From the NCBI GenBank assembly GCA_034506255.1, contig JAPDPX010000013.1, positions 37,661-101,660 on the forward strand: a stretch of DNA of 64,000 nt. Direction: 5' to 3'. How positions within the stretch are numbered: the first letter of the stretch is position 1; every line of letters starts with the position of its first letter. Positions 15,440 to 24,747 of this stretch are shown one piece after another. The notes under the pieces were generated by a model, which was not told the origin of the DNA, searched no databases, and saw only the letters and a list, made by a program, of their open reading frames with translations. Made by a program: the position numbers and the translations under genes. Source of the stretch: a candidate division KSB1 bacterium (GTDB taxonomy: Bacteria > Zhuqueibacterota > Zhuqueibacteria > Zhuqueibacterales > Zhuqueibacteraceae).

Positions 15440-18400
15440 TCAACGCTTGTCATTTGCCAGCCATTTTTCAATCATCGCCAGAATATCCTTTTTGGCGAAG
15501 GGTTTGGTGAGATAGTCATCGCAGCCGGCGGCGAGCGCCTTTTCCCGATCGCCTTTCATCGCGGCCGCGGTGAGCGCCACCACGGGAATGTGCGCGAGCT
15601 GTTTCTGCGTTTTGAGGGTGCGGGCGACGCGATAGCCGTCCATCTGCGGCAGCATGATGTCCATCAAAATCAGATGCGGCCGTTCATGCTGCGCCTTCCA
15701 CAGCGCCTGCTCACCGCCTTCGGCAAAACTCACCTGATAGCCCTGTTCCTCCAGAATGTATTGCATCGCATAGCGGGTGTTTTCGTCATCTTCGACCACG
15801 AGGATGTGAGGTCGCAGGCGGCGCCATTTCCCGGCCGCAGTGGCTGGTCGCACACGGGTTTGCGGCTGGCCGGCGGGCGTTTTGCCCGCGGCTTTTGCGC
15901 GCGGCACTTCCACCGGCACTGTCATTGTGAAGGTGGAACCCTCGCCCGGTGTGCTCGCCACCGTGATGGTGCCGCCCAGAATCGCGAGCAGCCGTTGCGA
16001 AATTGCCAGACCCAGCCCGGTGCCGCCCTGGCGCCGGGATTCACCGGCCTCCAGTTGCCGGAACGGCTCAAAGATTTCGGTGAGACGTTTGGCAGGAATG
16101 CCGATGCCGGTGTCGCGCACGGCCAGACGCAGCAGTGGCGGCTGGAATTGTGCCGTCACGGCAATCTCCCCCCGGGTGGTAAATTTGACGGCATTGCCCA
16201 GCAAATTGGTGAGGCCGCGTGCAAGTATGTTGCGATCGCTGCGAATCAGCGGCGGCAGCGTTTCGGACAAATCAAGCTGCAGCGCCAGTTTTTTCCGCTC
16301 ACACAGCGGCCGCACGGTTTCGACCGTCTCACGAATCAGCATGGCCGGATCAAACTCCTCCAGCAGCGCCTCCATTTTGCCGGCGGTGATTTTGCTCAAG
16401 TCGAGAATGTCGTCGATGAGCTGCAGCAGGTTGCGGCCGCTGCGATGCACGATCTCGAGCTGATGCCGCTGCCCGGGCGCGAGCTGGTTGGCGGTTTGTT
16501 CGCGCAGGATTTCGGAGAACTGCAGGATGGCGTGCAACGGCGTGCGCAGTTCGTGTGACACGCTGGCGAGAAAATCCGAGATGTGTTGGTTGGCGCGCGC
16601 CAGTGCCTGCGCGCGGGCCTCCGCCTGATGAAACAAGCGCGCGTTGTCGAGCGTGAGCGTGATTTGCGCCAGCAAATCCCGGTCGAACGCTTCGGTGACG
16701 GTGGCTTCCGCATTGAAGGCCAGCAGCAATCCAAAAACGCGGCCGCGTGAGCGCAATGCCATGAGTTTTGCGGTGCCTGAGGTGCCGGCCTTTACACCCG
16801 CCAATTCCGGCCAGGGCGCCTCTGGCAACTCCACGTGCGCCACCGCTTCACGCAGTGCGCGCTCAAAAAGCGGCGTGAGGCTGGCAGTCGGCACCTCGCG
16901 CAGCGTGAGATTCCTGCTGCGGCCTTTTTCGCCGCGGCCCGGCTGTCCCAGTGCCAGCACCCAGGGCGCGGTGGGCTCCCCGCCCTCGCGGCTTTCGCGC
17001 GTCTCGTTCTCCACCTGCACCGCCAGGAAAACCGGTTGTGCCCGGGCTTGTGCCGCCAGTGCGGCGATCTCGCTGACCACGCCCTGCAAGGTTGCGGCGG
17101 CTTGAAAGGCATTGCCGATTTGCGCGAGCAATTTGGCCTGGCGCACATTGGCGGCGTGCAGCGCCAGCAGACGATTGTTTGCCATCGCCAAAGCCGCACC
17201 GTCGGCGATCCTTTCGATGTCCCGCACTTCTTCCCGGCCGGGCTGGCGGCCGTCCTGCGGATTGAAGACGAGAATGAGACCGTCCCAGCGTTCACGACCG
17301 CGAATGGGCACCAGCAGACAATCATGTTTCTGCCAGTCACCGGTGCCGGGAAGATCCCAATCTGGCGGCAAAAAGCGCGGCCGGCCCTCCGGCAGGTTTT
17401 GCGCCTGCAGCAGGAATGATTGGCTGACGCGCCATTGCTCCAGCAGATAGGGAACGAGATCGGCATGCGCGAGCTTGCGCAAACTCCGCGGCAGGCGCTG
17501 GCCATTTTCCGCAAAGCCGGTGCTGGCTGCCAACAAATAATCGCCCTCCCCGGCCGCCTGATAAACCACCACCCGCTGCCAGCCGAGTGCCGCAATGGCC
17601 GAAGCGATCGCCGGCATAATCACCTCCAGACCCACGCCCAGCCGGATGCTCTCGCCGATTTCCAGGACCTTGCCGAGTCGATCGACGCGGCGTCGCAGTG
17701 CGGCCGTCGTGGCCCCGGTTTTGGCCTCCAGATCGTCCGGGTCCGCGCTGCGCCGCAGCCGCTCGCTTTCGGCCAGCTCGCGGCCCCAGGCCACTGCCCC
17801 GGCATATTCTTTTTGAGAATTGAACAACGGCCGCGCATTCCACCGGCAGATGAGCATCTCACCGCCGCGGGTTTGCACCGGCGCGTCGAACTGCTGAAAT
17901 TCGATCTTGACCGCCCCGCCGTATTGCATCAGGCGCTGCAGCTCCTGAAAAAAGCCGGGCAGCATGGCCGGTGTCATCCCGGCCGCGGTGACACCCAGGC
18001 GCTGTTGCGCTCTGGCATTCAGATGCAGGCAACGGCCTGTGGCATCGACCACAATGAGAAGGTCCTCGAGCGCATCCAGCACGGCATCATAGTGGAGCCG
18101 TTGCGCCGCCAATTCCTGCTGCACGGCTGCCGTGGCGGCAGCATGGCGTGCAAGTTCCTCCGCGGTTTGCCGGCGCTCGCTGAGATCTTGCACCATCCAG
18201 AAGTGGCGCAGCGACGGCGGATCGCCGGCCACGAGCGGTACTGCCGTCAGCTCGCAGGTGAATCCTCGCGGCAGGGTGCTGGCGCTGTTCACCTCACCCT
18301 GCCAGGGTTGTTGCTGTGACAGCCGCCGGTTGATTGCCTCCGCCGGAAAAGAGTCCGGTTCGAACAGCAAAGGCAGCGCGTGGCCCACAAGCTCCGACCG

Positions 18401-19657
18401 GGAAAGGCCGAACAATCTTTCGAAGGCGGGATTCACTGTGACGATTTTGTCTGCTGCATCGGTGAGTGCCATGGCCAGCGTGGCCTGCGTGAAACTCTGC
18501 TGCAGGATTTGCAATTCAGCCGCCTGACGCGCGACTGTTTCCTGCAGCGCCTGCCTGGCGGCGTGCTCAGCCGTGATTTCCTGCAGCCCCAGGTGCATGC
18601 CGGTGACACGCTGCGTTTCGTTGCGCAGCGGCGCATAAGTCGCGCGCAACACACGCGCGCCGGCGGCTGTGGGCAGGCGGATTTCGGTTTGGCCGCTGTG
18701 CCCGTGCCGCATGTCGCGCAGCAATGGTTGCAGCGCCTGGTACATTTCCGCTGCAACGCCGTCACGCAACAGCCGGCCATTGATGCCATTCGCAGACGTC
18801 ACCCCCGCGAGTTGGAGAAAACCGTCATTGACGAAAAGAATGCGGCCGTCCAGATCGAGATGCACCACGGCTTCGCTCATCAACGCCAGAGTGGCACTTT
18901 GGCTGTACACCCGCGCTTCCAGCTCGAGGTTGTTTTCCAGCAGGCTTTTGCGCAGCTCGGCCTCCAGTCGCAGAAAACGGCCGCGATCGGCGGCCAATCC
19001 CACAATGATGAACAGGCTGGCCAGGCCGAGGGTGAGCGTGACGGGCAGGGCGGCGAAGGGCAGGAGAAACTGCAGTGCCGTCGTGCCGGACTGGCTCAAC
19101 GCCGCGGCTGCCAGCCAAAGCCACAGCCCGTTGCGGCTGCGCCACCAGCGCAACAGCGCGCTGATCGCAGCCAGCAAAAAGCAGCCGGCACAAATGCCGG
19201 CCGCGATTTGTTCCAGCAGCGCGAGCGTGGGCGGTGCCGGCGACCATGCGCTCAACCCGCGAGTGTGCCACAGGGCAAGACCGAAAAGCAGGGACAAGGT
19301 GAGGGCACCGCCGGCAAGCCAGTACCGCAGATACGGTTTGGGTTTGGGAGAAGGCAGGCGAAAGGCGAGAAACGCCATGAGCAGCCAATGCAGGCTCAAG
19401 CCGAGCAGGAAACCATGCGCCACGAATTCCAGGCTGTGCCTGCCGGTCCAGGCGAGTGCCGGAAGGGCTTGCCCGGCGAGGGTGAGCAGGTAGAGCAGCT
19501 TGAGCAGCTCGGTGGTGACCAGACCCGCGAATACCACGAAGCCCTGCGCACGATACACTTGCAGGGCAAACAGGCTGGCAAACCACGCCAGAAACAGCGC
19601 GATGCTGCCGGCGATTATGAGGTTCACCGCATGCGGGGTGAGAGCATCAAGCATCAT
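15440..19657 (-). CDS. Large membrane hybrid sensor histidine kinase with C-terminal receiver
   Basis: About 1405 residues. The N-terminus (about 1-245) has six to eight transmembrane helices; three PAS domains follow (about 250-370, 385-510, 530-650), two GAF-like domains (about 680-840 and 850-1010), HisKA (His in VSHELRTPLHAI), an HATPase domain (DTGIGI, GGTGLGLAIS) and a receiver (about 1285-1400; phosphoacceptor in LMDIMLPQMDG, Lys in TKPF). The multi-helix sensor is of the energy- or membrane-sensing kind. The frame can be extended to a GTG at 19687; ATG 19657 was preferred, though neither has a strong ribosome site. It has no coupled output regulator, so a phosphorelay through another protein is likely. 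Confidence 0.9.
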   Translation of the reverse strand: MMLDALTPHAVNLIIAGSIALFLAWFASLFALQVYRAQGFVVFAGLVTTELLKLLYLLTLAGQALPALAWTGRHSLEFVAHGFLLGLSLHWLLMAFLAFRLPSPKPKPYLRYWLAGGALTLSLLFGLALWHTRGLSAWSPAPPTLALLEQIAAGICAGCFLLAAISALLRWWRSRNGLWLWLAAAALSQSGTTALQFLLPFAALPVTLTLGLASLFIIVGLAADRGRFLRLEAELRKSLLENNLELEARVYSQSATLALMSEAVVHLDLDGRILFVNDGFLQLAGVTSANGINGRLLRDGVAAEMYQALQPLLRDMRHGHSGQTEIRLPTAAGARVLRATYAPLRNETQRVTGMHLGLQEITAEHAARQALQETVARQAAELQILQQSFTQATLAMALTDAADKIVTVNPAFERLFGLSRSELVGHALPLLFEPDSFPAEAINRRLSQQQPWQGEVNSASTLPRGFTCELTAVPLVAGDPPSLRHFWMVQDLSERRQTAEELARHAAATAAVQQELAAQRLHYDAVLDALEDLLIVVDATGRCLHLNARAQQRLGVTAAGMTPAMLPGFFQELQRLMQYGGAVKIEFQQFDAPVQTRGGEMLICRWNARPLFNSQKEYAGAVAWGRELAESERLRRSADPDDLEAKTGATTAALRRRVDRLGKVLEIGESIRLGVGLEVIMPAIASAIAALGWQRVVVYQAAGEGDYLLAASTGFAENGQRLPRSLRKLAHADLVPYLLEQWRVSQSFLLQAQNLPEGRPRFLPPDWDLPGTGDWQKHDCLLVPIRGRERWDGLILVFNPQDGRQPGREEVRDIERIADGAALAMANNRLLALHAANVRQAKLLAQIGNAFQAAATLQGVVSEIAALAAQARAQPVFLAVQVENETRESREGGEPTAPWVLALGQPGRGEKGRSRNLTLREVPTASLTPLFERALREAVAHVELPEAPWPELAGVKAGTSGTAKLMALRSRGRVFGLLLAFNAEATVTEAFDRDLLAQITLTLDNARLFHQAEARAQALARANQHISDFLASVSHELRTPLHAILQFSEILREQTANQLAPGQRHQLEIVHRSGRNLLQLIDDILDLSKITAGKMEALLEEFDPAMLIRETVETVRPLCERKKLALQLDLSETLPPLIRSDRNILARGLTNLLGNAVKFTTRGEIAVTAQFQPPLLRLAVRDTGIGIPAKRLTEIFEPFRQLEAGESRRQGGTGLGLAISQRLLAILGGTITVASTPGEGSTFTMTVPVEVPRAKAAGKTPAGQPQTRVRPATAAGKWRRLRPHILVVEDDENTRYAMQYILEEQGYQVSFAEGGEQALWKAQHERPHLILMDIMLPQMDGYRVARTLKTQKQLAHIPVVALTAAAMKGDREKALAAGCDDYLTKPFAKKDILAMIEKWLANDKR

Positions 19658-19773
19658 GGCTGCTGTGAGTGAGTGTGGCCATGGCACGGCCCGCGCTGCC
19701 CGGGTAAAAGGGCATGCGGCTGCGGAAAGGATCGCGAAGAGTCGTGCCGGGCGGCCCCTGTCAGCGAGCCGGT

Positions 19774-20262
19774 TCAGTCGTCAAGCCAGTGGTCCGTGGG
19801 TTGATAGCGACGAAAATCTCCGGAGGGGATGGGCTTGAGGCCGTTGACCGGCAGGTTGAGGATGTAAGACCAGGCCTGGGTGGTTCCTTGTGCGGTGGTC
19901 ACCGGGATGATTTTGCGAATGTACAGGCTGCGCTCGGGTTGATCAGGCCAGTATCCTTGAATCAAATCCAGCGTCTCGAAAAAGAGTTCGGGATCCTGCA
20001 ACCGATGCAGCTCGCCATGCACCCGCTCGCCGTTGTCGCTTTCAATCATGCCGGGGAAGGAACCGACGTCATACAGTTTGCCGGCAGCGGTGGCGGGCCC
20101 GGCAAAGCTGGCTTTATCGGGATTGTTCAAAAAATCTGCGCGCTCCATGCCGCGCATGAGTGTGCCATAAACGAAAAGGAGATCGGTCGTTTCCGCCGCG
20201 GGTGCACGGCGCGGCCGCAGGCGAAACAGAGTGTTTTTGGGGAGATGATCGATAAATAGCAT
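19774..20262 (-). CDS. Gamma-glutamylcyclotransferase (AIG2/GGCT-like) family protein
   Basis: A 162-residue protein with the family signature LLFVYGTLMRGM (about residues 28-39), the GxLYDVGSFPGM stretch (about 62-73) and an acidic region where the catalytic Glu is expected. Family members cyclise gamma-glutamyl amines to 5-oxoproline or act on related amides. The ATG at 20262 is preceded by AGGA. An upstream extension of the frame lacks support. The true substrate cannot be inferred. It stands between the hybrid kinase and the DUF3108-like gene on the minus strand. Confidence 0.82.
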   Translation of the reverse strand: MLFIDHLPKNTLFRLRPRRAPAAETTDLLFVYGTLMRGMERADFLNNPDKASFAGPATAAGKLYDVGSFPGMIESDNGERVHGELHRLQDPELFFETLDLIQGYWPDQPERSLYIRKIIPVTTAQGTTQAWSYILNLPVNGLKPIPSGDFRRYQPTDHWLDD

Positions 20263-20447
20263 GGGGGATTCCTGACGCGCCCGCACAAGCGAAAAAATTT
20301 TGTGAAAAGTAAGCATCCGCCTGCAGGATGTCAAGGGCTTTGACGGCGCTGCATGGTGGCCGGGGCGCCTGTGTTGGTGCGCGGCGGGAGAGGCAGCGCG
20401 CCACGCCGCAAAGTGACGGGGTGGCGCGTTTGCGCTCGCGATCACTT

Positions 20448-21254
20448 TCAAAATGTGGCGGATACTTCGACCAGCTCGAAGCTCAAATGCGCGGCGGGCA
20501 GAATCTGTTTGATGAGGCGGTGGGGAGCTGTGCTTTCCAACAGCAGAATCCAGCGCGCTTTGCCGGAGAAACCTTCAACGCGGTAGCAGTGGAACGAGCC
20601 CGCGGGAACCGACACTTCCTCGGTGCGCACCACCCAGGCCCGCGCGAGGGTTTCTTCATTCTCCAGTGCGTCGAAAATCGGGAAGGTGAGGGTGCGCCCC
20701 ACCGCCAACCGGCTGGCGCGCAGGAGGTAGGGCACCGCGTTGACATCCGCCACCCCGGAGGAGAGCAGGCGGTGAATGTTCAAATTGCCGCCGAGCGCCT
20801 CCGGCCGTTTGACCATGCCGTTGACCGTGCGATCCTCATAGCGCAGATGGGCTTCCCGCGTCCAATCCTCATCGGACACGATCGTGTGGCTGGTCAACGG
20901 CTGCAAAGTCGAATCAGCTCGCAACGTGAAGGCGGTGGTGCGTGCGAACAATCCACGGGTGGCTTCGCTGATGTGAATGACGCCGGCGGCGCGGTCATGG
21001 ACGATCGTCACAAGGGTTTCGCCGAACACGTTATGCCCGGAGACAGTGCGATAACGCAGTTGATCATCCACCAGCAATTGCGCATGGAATGGCCCGGGTG
21101 ACGGCAGGCTCTGCGCCGATCCCACAGCGCACGGTCCAATGATGGCCGTGAGAATCACCCTTGCCAGCCATATACCTGCCGCGGTTTGCCACTGGTCACG
21201 CCGGTGGCGGCGGCACCACGTGAACAGGTAAACAGGCGCTTTGCAAATCAACAT
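20448..21254 (-). CDS. Exported DUF3108-like protein
   Basis: A 268-residue protein with an N-terminal hydrophobic segment (about residues 25-47) ending in a signal-peptidase-like GSAQS. The mature part is beta-rich, and the C-terminal half (VSVPAGSFHCYRVEGF, then a WILLLESTAPHRLIK stretch) resembles DUF3108 envelope proteins of the lipocalin/LolA-like type. Start ATG 21254 has GAGGAG seven bases upstream. Likely periplasmic; function unknown. Confidence 0.65.
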   Translation of the reverse strand: MLICKAPVYLFTWCRRHRRDQWQTAAGIWLARVILTAIIGPCAVGSAQSLPSPGPFHAQLLVDDQLRYRTVSGHNVFGETLVTIVHDRAAGVIHISEATRGLFARTTAFTLRADSTLQPLTSHTIVSDEDWTREAHLRYEDRTVNGMVKRPEALGGNLNIHRLLSSGVADVNAVPYLLRASRLAVGRTLTFPIFDALENEETLARAWVVRTEEVSVPAGSFHCYRVEGFSGKARWILLLESTAPHRLIKQILPAAHLSFELVEVSATF

Positions 21255-21962
21255 ATGCTGCTCCTCTTCATCCATAAAGGGTCTGGCCGGGGCCTTTTCC
21301 CCAGGCCGGCAAGCTGGCGTGAGAAATGTTGACAGCGAGCCTGCAAAAGCGCGGGTCACACGGCAACGCCGCAGGTCCAAATCCAAAGACCAGGATGTTG
21401 CCTCAGAATCCTCGACGTGCGCCGCTCTCTGGAGACCGCAGCCTGAACAGGCATGGAAACATTTTTGATCAAACACTAAAATAGCCGCAACCGGCCGCTC
21501 TTGCTGATTGTCGCATCACACTGTTTTGAGATTGCCTGAAAAGGCATTTCTCACTTTGGATCCTGCCCGCCTGCTCGCCAACTCGGAAACGATGGCCTAC
21601 TTGAGAAGGCGGGCCGCCAGTGCGCCGATCCTCTTGCGGAAGGTTTTTTTCCCGGCCGGAAATTTGAGAGGGCCAACCCGGCATGTCTGCCGGCGAACAA
21701 ATGTCTACTGCAGTTTGCCGGAAAAGCCGCTCTTTTCCGCAGATTTGCCAGGTTGATTGTACAAGAAAATGTTGCGGCTAAACACACTTGAAGCCCGGCC
21801 GGAATGGCATCGTGGAATCCCGAGGCAGGGAAACAACAGTTGCCGGAGCCTGTTTTCCGCAGGAAGGGGAACAGAAAAAAATTCGCAGGATCGCTGCCCG
21901 GCGCATACTAATAAGCGGCTGGTGATTGGCCAGTCGCAAGCAGGCAACGACCAGACCGGTTG
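21255..21962. other. Long divergent intergenic region
   Basis: About 700 bases between a minus-strand and a plus-strand gene. I see no credible coding sequence and no clear repeat; the only strong signal is the promoter that begins at its right end (21963). Confidence 0.5.
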
Positions 21963-21991
21963 TTGACAATCGGGCAATCATTTAATATATT
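21963..21991 (+). promoter_or_regulatory. Strong sigma-70-type promoter for the aminopeptidase gene
   Basis: TTGACA (21963-21968), 17 bp, then TATATT (21986-21991): a perfect -35 and five of six at the -10. Transcription would start near 21998, 80 nt before ATG 22078. Confidence 0.75.
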
Positions 21992-22077
21992 TGCCGGTCG
22001 TTCTGCCAGATGCCACTAATTCAATGAACACGGCATTGCGCGACTGGCATCACGAACTTCAACATTGGCGGAATGCT

Positions 22078-23253
22078 ATGAAAGATCCAAGACTAGCACG
22101 GTTGGCGGAGGTTCTCACGCGTCACTCCACCCGCCTCCAGAAGGGGGAGCGGGTTTTGATCGAAGCCTATGATGTTCCGGAGATATTCGTCAACGAATTG
22201 ATTGCCGCGGCGGTGCAATGCGGCGCGCTGCCGATTGTCGAGACCAGGCACAATCAGGTGTTGCGGCAGATGTATCGCAAATACGGCGAAGACGCCTTCA
22301 AGCTGCTGGGCGACATTGAGAAGTACCGCATGGCCAAGATGGATGCCTACATCGGCGTGCGCGGCAGTCACAACATCTGCGAGATGTCCGACGTGCCGGT
22401 GCTCAACATGCGGCATTTGCAGCGCCACATCCTGCAGCCGGTGCATCACGACATTCGCCTGAAAACCAAGTGGGTGGTGTTGCGCTATCCCAATGCCGCC
22501 ATGGCGCAGCAGGCCGGTATGAGCACGGAAGCCTTTGAAGATTTCTACTTCGAAGTGTGCACCATGGACTACGGCCGCATGTCGCATGCCATGCAGGCGC
22601 TCAAGGAATTCATGGAACGCTGCGACCGCGTGCGCATCGTTGGGCCCGGCACCGATTTGGAATTCAGTATCAAGGGCATGCCGGCCGTACCCTGCGGTGG
22701 GGAGTACAACATCCCGGACGGCGAGTGTTTCACCGCGCCGGTGCGGGATTCGGTCAACGGCCGTATTCGCTTCAATACACCGACGATCTATCAGGGCGTG
22801 ACCTTCTCCGACATCGAATTCACCTTCGAGAACGGCAGGATCGTCAAAGCCTCGGCCGACAAAACCGCCCGCCTCAATGAGATTCTCGACACCGACGAAG
22901 GCGCGCGTTACCTCGGCGAGTTTTCCCTGGGCTTCAATCCCTACATCACCAGGCCAATGCTCGACATTCTCTTTGACGAGAAGATTGCCGGCTCCTTCCA
23001 TCTCACCCCTGGCAACGCCTACGAGCATGCCGACAACGGCAATCGCAGTCAGGTGCATTGGGATTTGGTGATGATCCAGACGCCCGAGTACGGTGGCGGC
23101 CAGATTTACTTCGATGATGTCCTCGTGCGCCGCGACGGCAAATTCGTAATCCCGGAACTGCTGGCGCTCAATCCCGAAAATCTGATCGGCAACGGCAAAA
23201 CCGCCCGGACGCGCGTCACCGATGAAGAACCGCTGGAAGAAGTGTACGTCTGA
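22078..23253 (+). CDS. Aminopeptidase, M29 family
   Basis: A 391-residue metal-dependent aminopeptidase of the AmpS/aminopeptidase T type that releases N-terminal residues from peptides. Metal-ligand motifs expected for M29 are visible: Glu in GECFTAPV (about 220), Glu in YLGEFSLG, His in SFHLTPGNAY, and His and Asp in SQVHWDLV (about 322-324). The N-terminus MKDPRLARLAEVL fits family members, so ATG 22078 was chosen over in-frame codons further up (ATG 22024), which would add an unusual extension. It is driven by a strong promoter and may be co-transcribed with the downstream selenoprotein, 212 bp away. Confidence 0.9.
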   Translation: MKDPRLARLAEVLTRHSTRLQKGERVLIEAYDVPEIFVNELIAAAVQCGALPIVETRHNQVLRQMYRKYGEDAFKLLGDIEKYRMAKMDAYIGVRGSHNICEMSDVPVLNMRHLQRHILQPVHHDIRLKTKWVVLRYPNAAMAQQAGMSTEAFEDFYFEVCTMDYGRMSHAMQALKEFMERCDRVRIVGPGTDLEFSIKGMPAVPCGGEYNIPDGECFTAPVRDSVNGRIRFNTPTIYQGVTFSDIEFTFENGRIVKASADKTARLNEILDTDEGARYLGEFSLGFNPYITRPMLDILFDEKIAGSFHLTPGNAYEHADNGNRSQVHWDLVMIQTPEYGGGQIYFDDVLVRRDGKFVIPELLALNPENLIGNGKTARTRVTDEEPLEEVYV

Positions 23254-23304
23254 AGTGTGCCTCCGCTCTGTAACGCGGTGACCTGATAGCGGCTCTTATT
23301 CCTG

Positions 23305-23366
23305 CTCTTTCTCATACTCATACTCAAATCCCGACACTTGAAAGCGAGCGTGGGTATGAGAAAGAG
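23305..23366. repeat. 13-bp perfect inverted repeat
   Basis: CTCTTTCTCATAC (23305-23317) is repeated inverted as GTATGAGAAAGAG (23354-23366) with a 36-nt spacer. The right arm runs into the simple repeat that follows. It could form a long hairpin in the leader between the aminopeptidase and selenoprotein genes. Confidence 0.6.
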
Positions 23367-23406
23367 TAGGAGTAGGAGTAGGAGTAGGAGTAAGAGTAAG
23401 AGTAAG
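23364..23406. repeat. Hexanucleotide simple-sequence repeat (GAGTAG/GAGTAA)n
   Basis: About seven tandem copies of the 6-mer GAGTAG, drifting to GAGTAA in the last copies, then AGGAGG. On the opposite strand it would read as a run of leucines, which is not a gene. Such tracts change length by replication slippage. Confidence 0.8.
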
Positions 23407-23465
23407 GAGGAGGAAGTCGGAGCGATGGATGAACACCGCCATCTTTTGTGAGGAATGATGGAGAG

Positions 23466-23684
23466 ATGAAAGTCACCATTGAATACTGCGTGCAGTGAAA
23501 CTACTGGCCGCAGGCCTCCAGTTTGGAGCGCGAGATCAAAGCCCATTTTCCCGAGGCGGTTGTCGAGTTGATCGAAGGCAGCCGTGGTATTTTTGATGTG
23601 AAGAAGGACGGCCGTTTGATTTACTCGAAATATGCCACCGGTCGCTTTCCCCAAGGCCATGAAATTCTCGCATTGCTGAAGTGA
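23466..23684 (+). CDS. SelW/Rdx-family selenoprotein with in-frame UGA (selenocysteine)
   Basis: A 72-residue thioredoxin-like redox protein. Reading from ATG 23466, codon 11 is TGA (23496-23498), after which the frame stays open to a second TGA at 23682-23684. The residues before it are TIEYCVQ and after it NYWPQASSLE, so the TGA occupies the second position of the CxxC/CxxU motif of the SelW/Rdx family. The rest matches the family: VELIEGSRGIFDVKKDG, LIYSKYATGRFPQ and EILALL. Length is normal. A hairpin directly follows the TGA (see SECIS). The alternative, a frame broken by a nonsense mutation, is less likely because the stop falls exactly on the redox-active Cys. GAGGA and GGAG precede the ATG. 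Confidence 0.88.
23498..23524 (+). promoter_or_regulatory. Putative bacterial SECIS hairpin
   Basis: Immediately after the in-frame TGA, ACTGG (23503-23507) pairs with CCAGT (23518-23522), enclosing a 10-nt loop that holds GG at 23513-23514, 15-16 nt past the TGA. An alternative fold pairs AAACT with AGTTT outside a GGCC/GGCC stem. Position and loop fit the loose bacterial SECIS consensus recognised by SelB. Confidence 0.5.
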
Positions 23685-23742
23685 ATCGCGTCCCGCTGCC
23701 GGTTCCCGGCCGGAACCGGGGCGGGACATTTCTTTTCCGCCC

Positions 23743-24708
23743 ATGCCGTCCTCATTGCGATTGGCCGTACTCATTGTCCTGTGCGCCGGGAAATGGGCAT
23801 GCATCGCCCAGCCCGGCACCAAGCCGACTCTCATGCCCACCCCACCTGCTTCCGACGTGCTCGCCGGACTCGACCGTTCTCTCCAGCATCTCAGCGACAG
23901 TCTGCAGGCGAAAATCGGCGTGGCTTTTCGTGACCTGGAGACCGGCCGCGAGTATTGCTTCAACGAAAAGACCATGCTGCATGCGGCCAGTACGATGAAA
24001 GTGGCGGTGATGATCGAAGTCTTCCGTCAGGCGGAGGCGGGAAGATTTCAACTGAGCGATTCGCTCCCTGTCCGCAATCAGTTCATCAGCATTGTCGACG
24101 GCTCGCCCTACAGTCTGGAGTTGGAGGAAGACAGCGATGACTCCGTCTACGCCGCGCTCGGCGGCAAAATGCCCATCCTGGAACTGGTTCGCCACATGAT
24201 TACGCTGAGCAGCAATCTCGCCACCAATCTGCTGATCGAACTGGTGCGTGCCGACAGCGTCATGCACACGCTGCATCGCCTCGGCATTCATGAGCTGCAG
24301 GTGCTGCGCGGCGTGGAAGACCGCAAGGCGTATGAGCGCGGCCTGAACAATCGCACCAACGCCCGCGCGCTCATGCTTTGCCTGCAGGCAATCGCCGAGG
24401 GACGCGCCGCCAGCCCCGCCGGCTGTCAGGCGATGATCGCGATTATGCGCGAGCAAAAATTCCGGCAAAACATTCCCGCGGGTGTGCCGCCGGGCTTCTG
24501 GGTGGCCAACAAAACCGGATCGATTACCGCCATCGATCATGATTGCGCCATCATCGGAAGGGATAATCGCAACCCCGTGGTGCTTGCCATCCTCACGCAT
24601 GGGATTGCCACACACCAACAAGCCAGTGAAACCATTGCCGGCATCACCCGGCTGCTTTTCGACAAGCTCGTGCCGTCCATTGCCTCGAACCGGCCGCCGG
24701 CACAGTGA
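23743..24708 (+). CDS. Class A beta-lactamase-like serine hydrolase
   Basis: A 321-residue exported protein (signal-like helix about residues 5-22). The full class A motif set is visible: SxxK as STMK (about residues 83-86), SxN as SSN in the ITLSSNLATNLL helix, ExxLN as ERGLN with the deacylating Glu, and KTG in ANKTGSI. It probably acts in the periplasm on beta-lactams or on related peptidoglycan substrates. It follows the selenoprotein by 58 bp and precedes the propeller sensor by 39 bp. In environmental lineages such genes are often intrinsic, so resistance cannot be concluded. Confidence 0.85.
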   Translation: MPSSLRLAVLIVLCAGKWACIAQPGTKPTLMPTPPASDVLAGLDRSLQHLSDSLQAKIGVAFRDLETGREYCFNEKTMLHAASTMKVAVMIEVFRQAEAGRFQLSDSLPVRNQFISIVDGSPYSLELEEDSDDSVYAALGGKMPILELVRHMITLSSNLATNLLIELVRADSVMHTLHRLGIHELQVLRGVEDRKAYERGLNNRTNARALMLCLQAIAEGRAASPAGCQAMIAIMREQKFRQNIPAGVPPGFWVANKTGSITAIDHDCAIIGRDNRNPVVLAILTHGIATHQQASETIAGITRLLFDKLVPSIASNRPPAQ

Positions 24709-24747
24709 CCACAATCCTCCTGTCATCCTGATCGTGCCAGGTTGCTT

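Noticed and set aside
23466..23684. Selenoprotein frame as a pseudogene with a nonsense mutation
   Set aside because: The TGA sits exactly at the redox-active Cys position, the rest of the frame is intact, and a hairpin follows; decay would not choose this codon. It cannot be fully excluded without selB/selD.
23106..23975. Minus-strand frame with a long leucine run
   Set aside because: The leucines come from the hexanucleotide repeat, and the frame covers the selenoprotein and the ends of two real genes.
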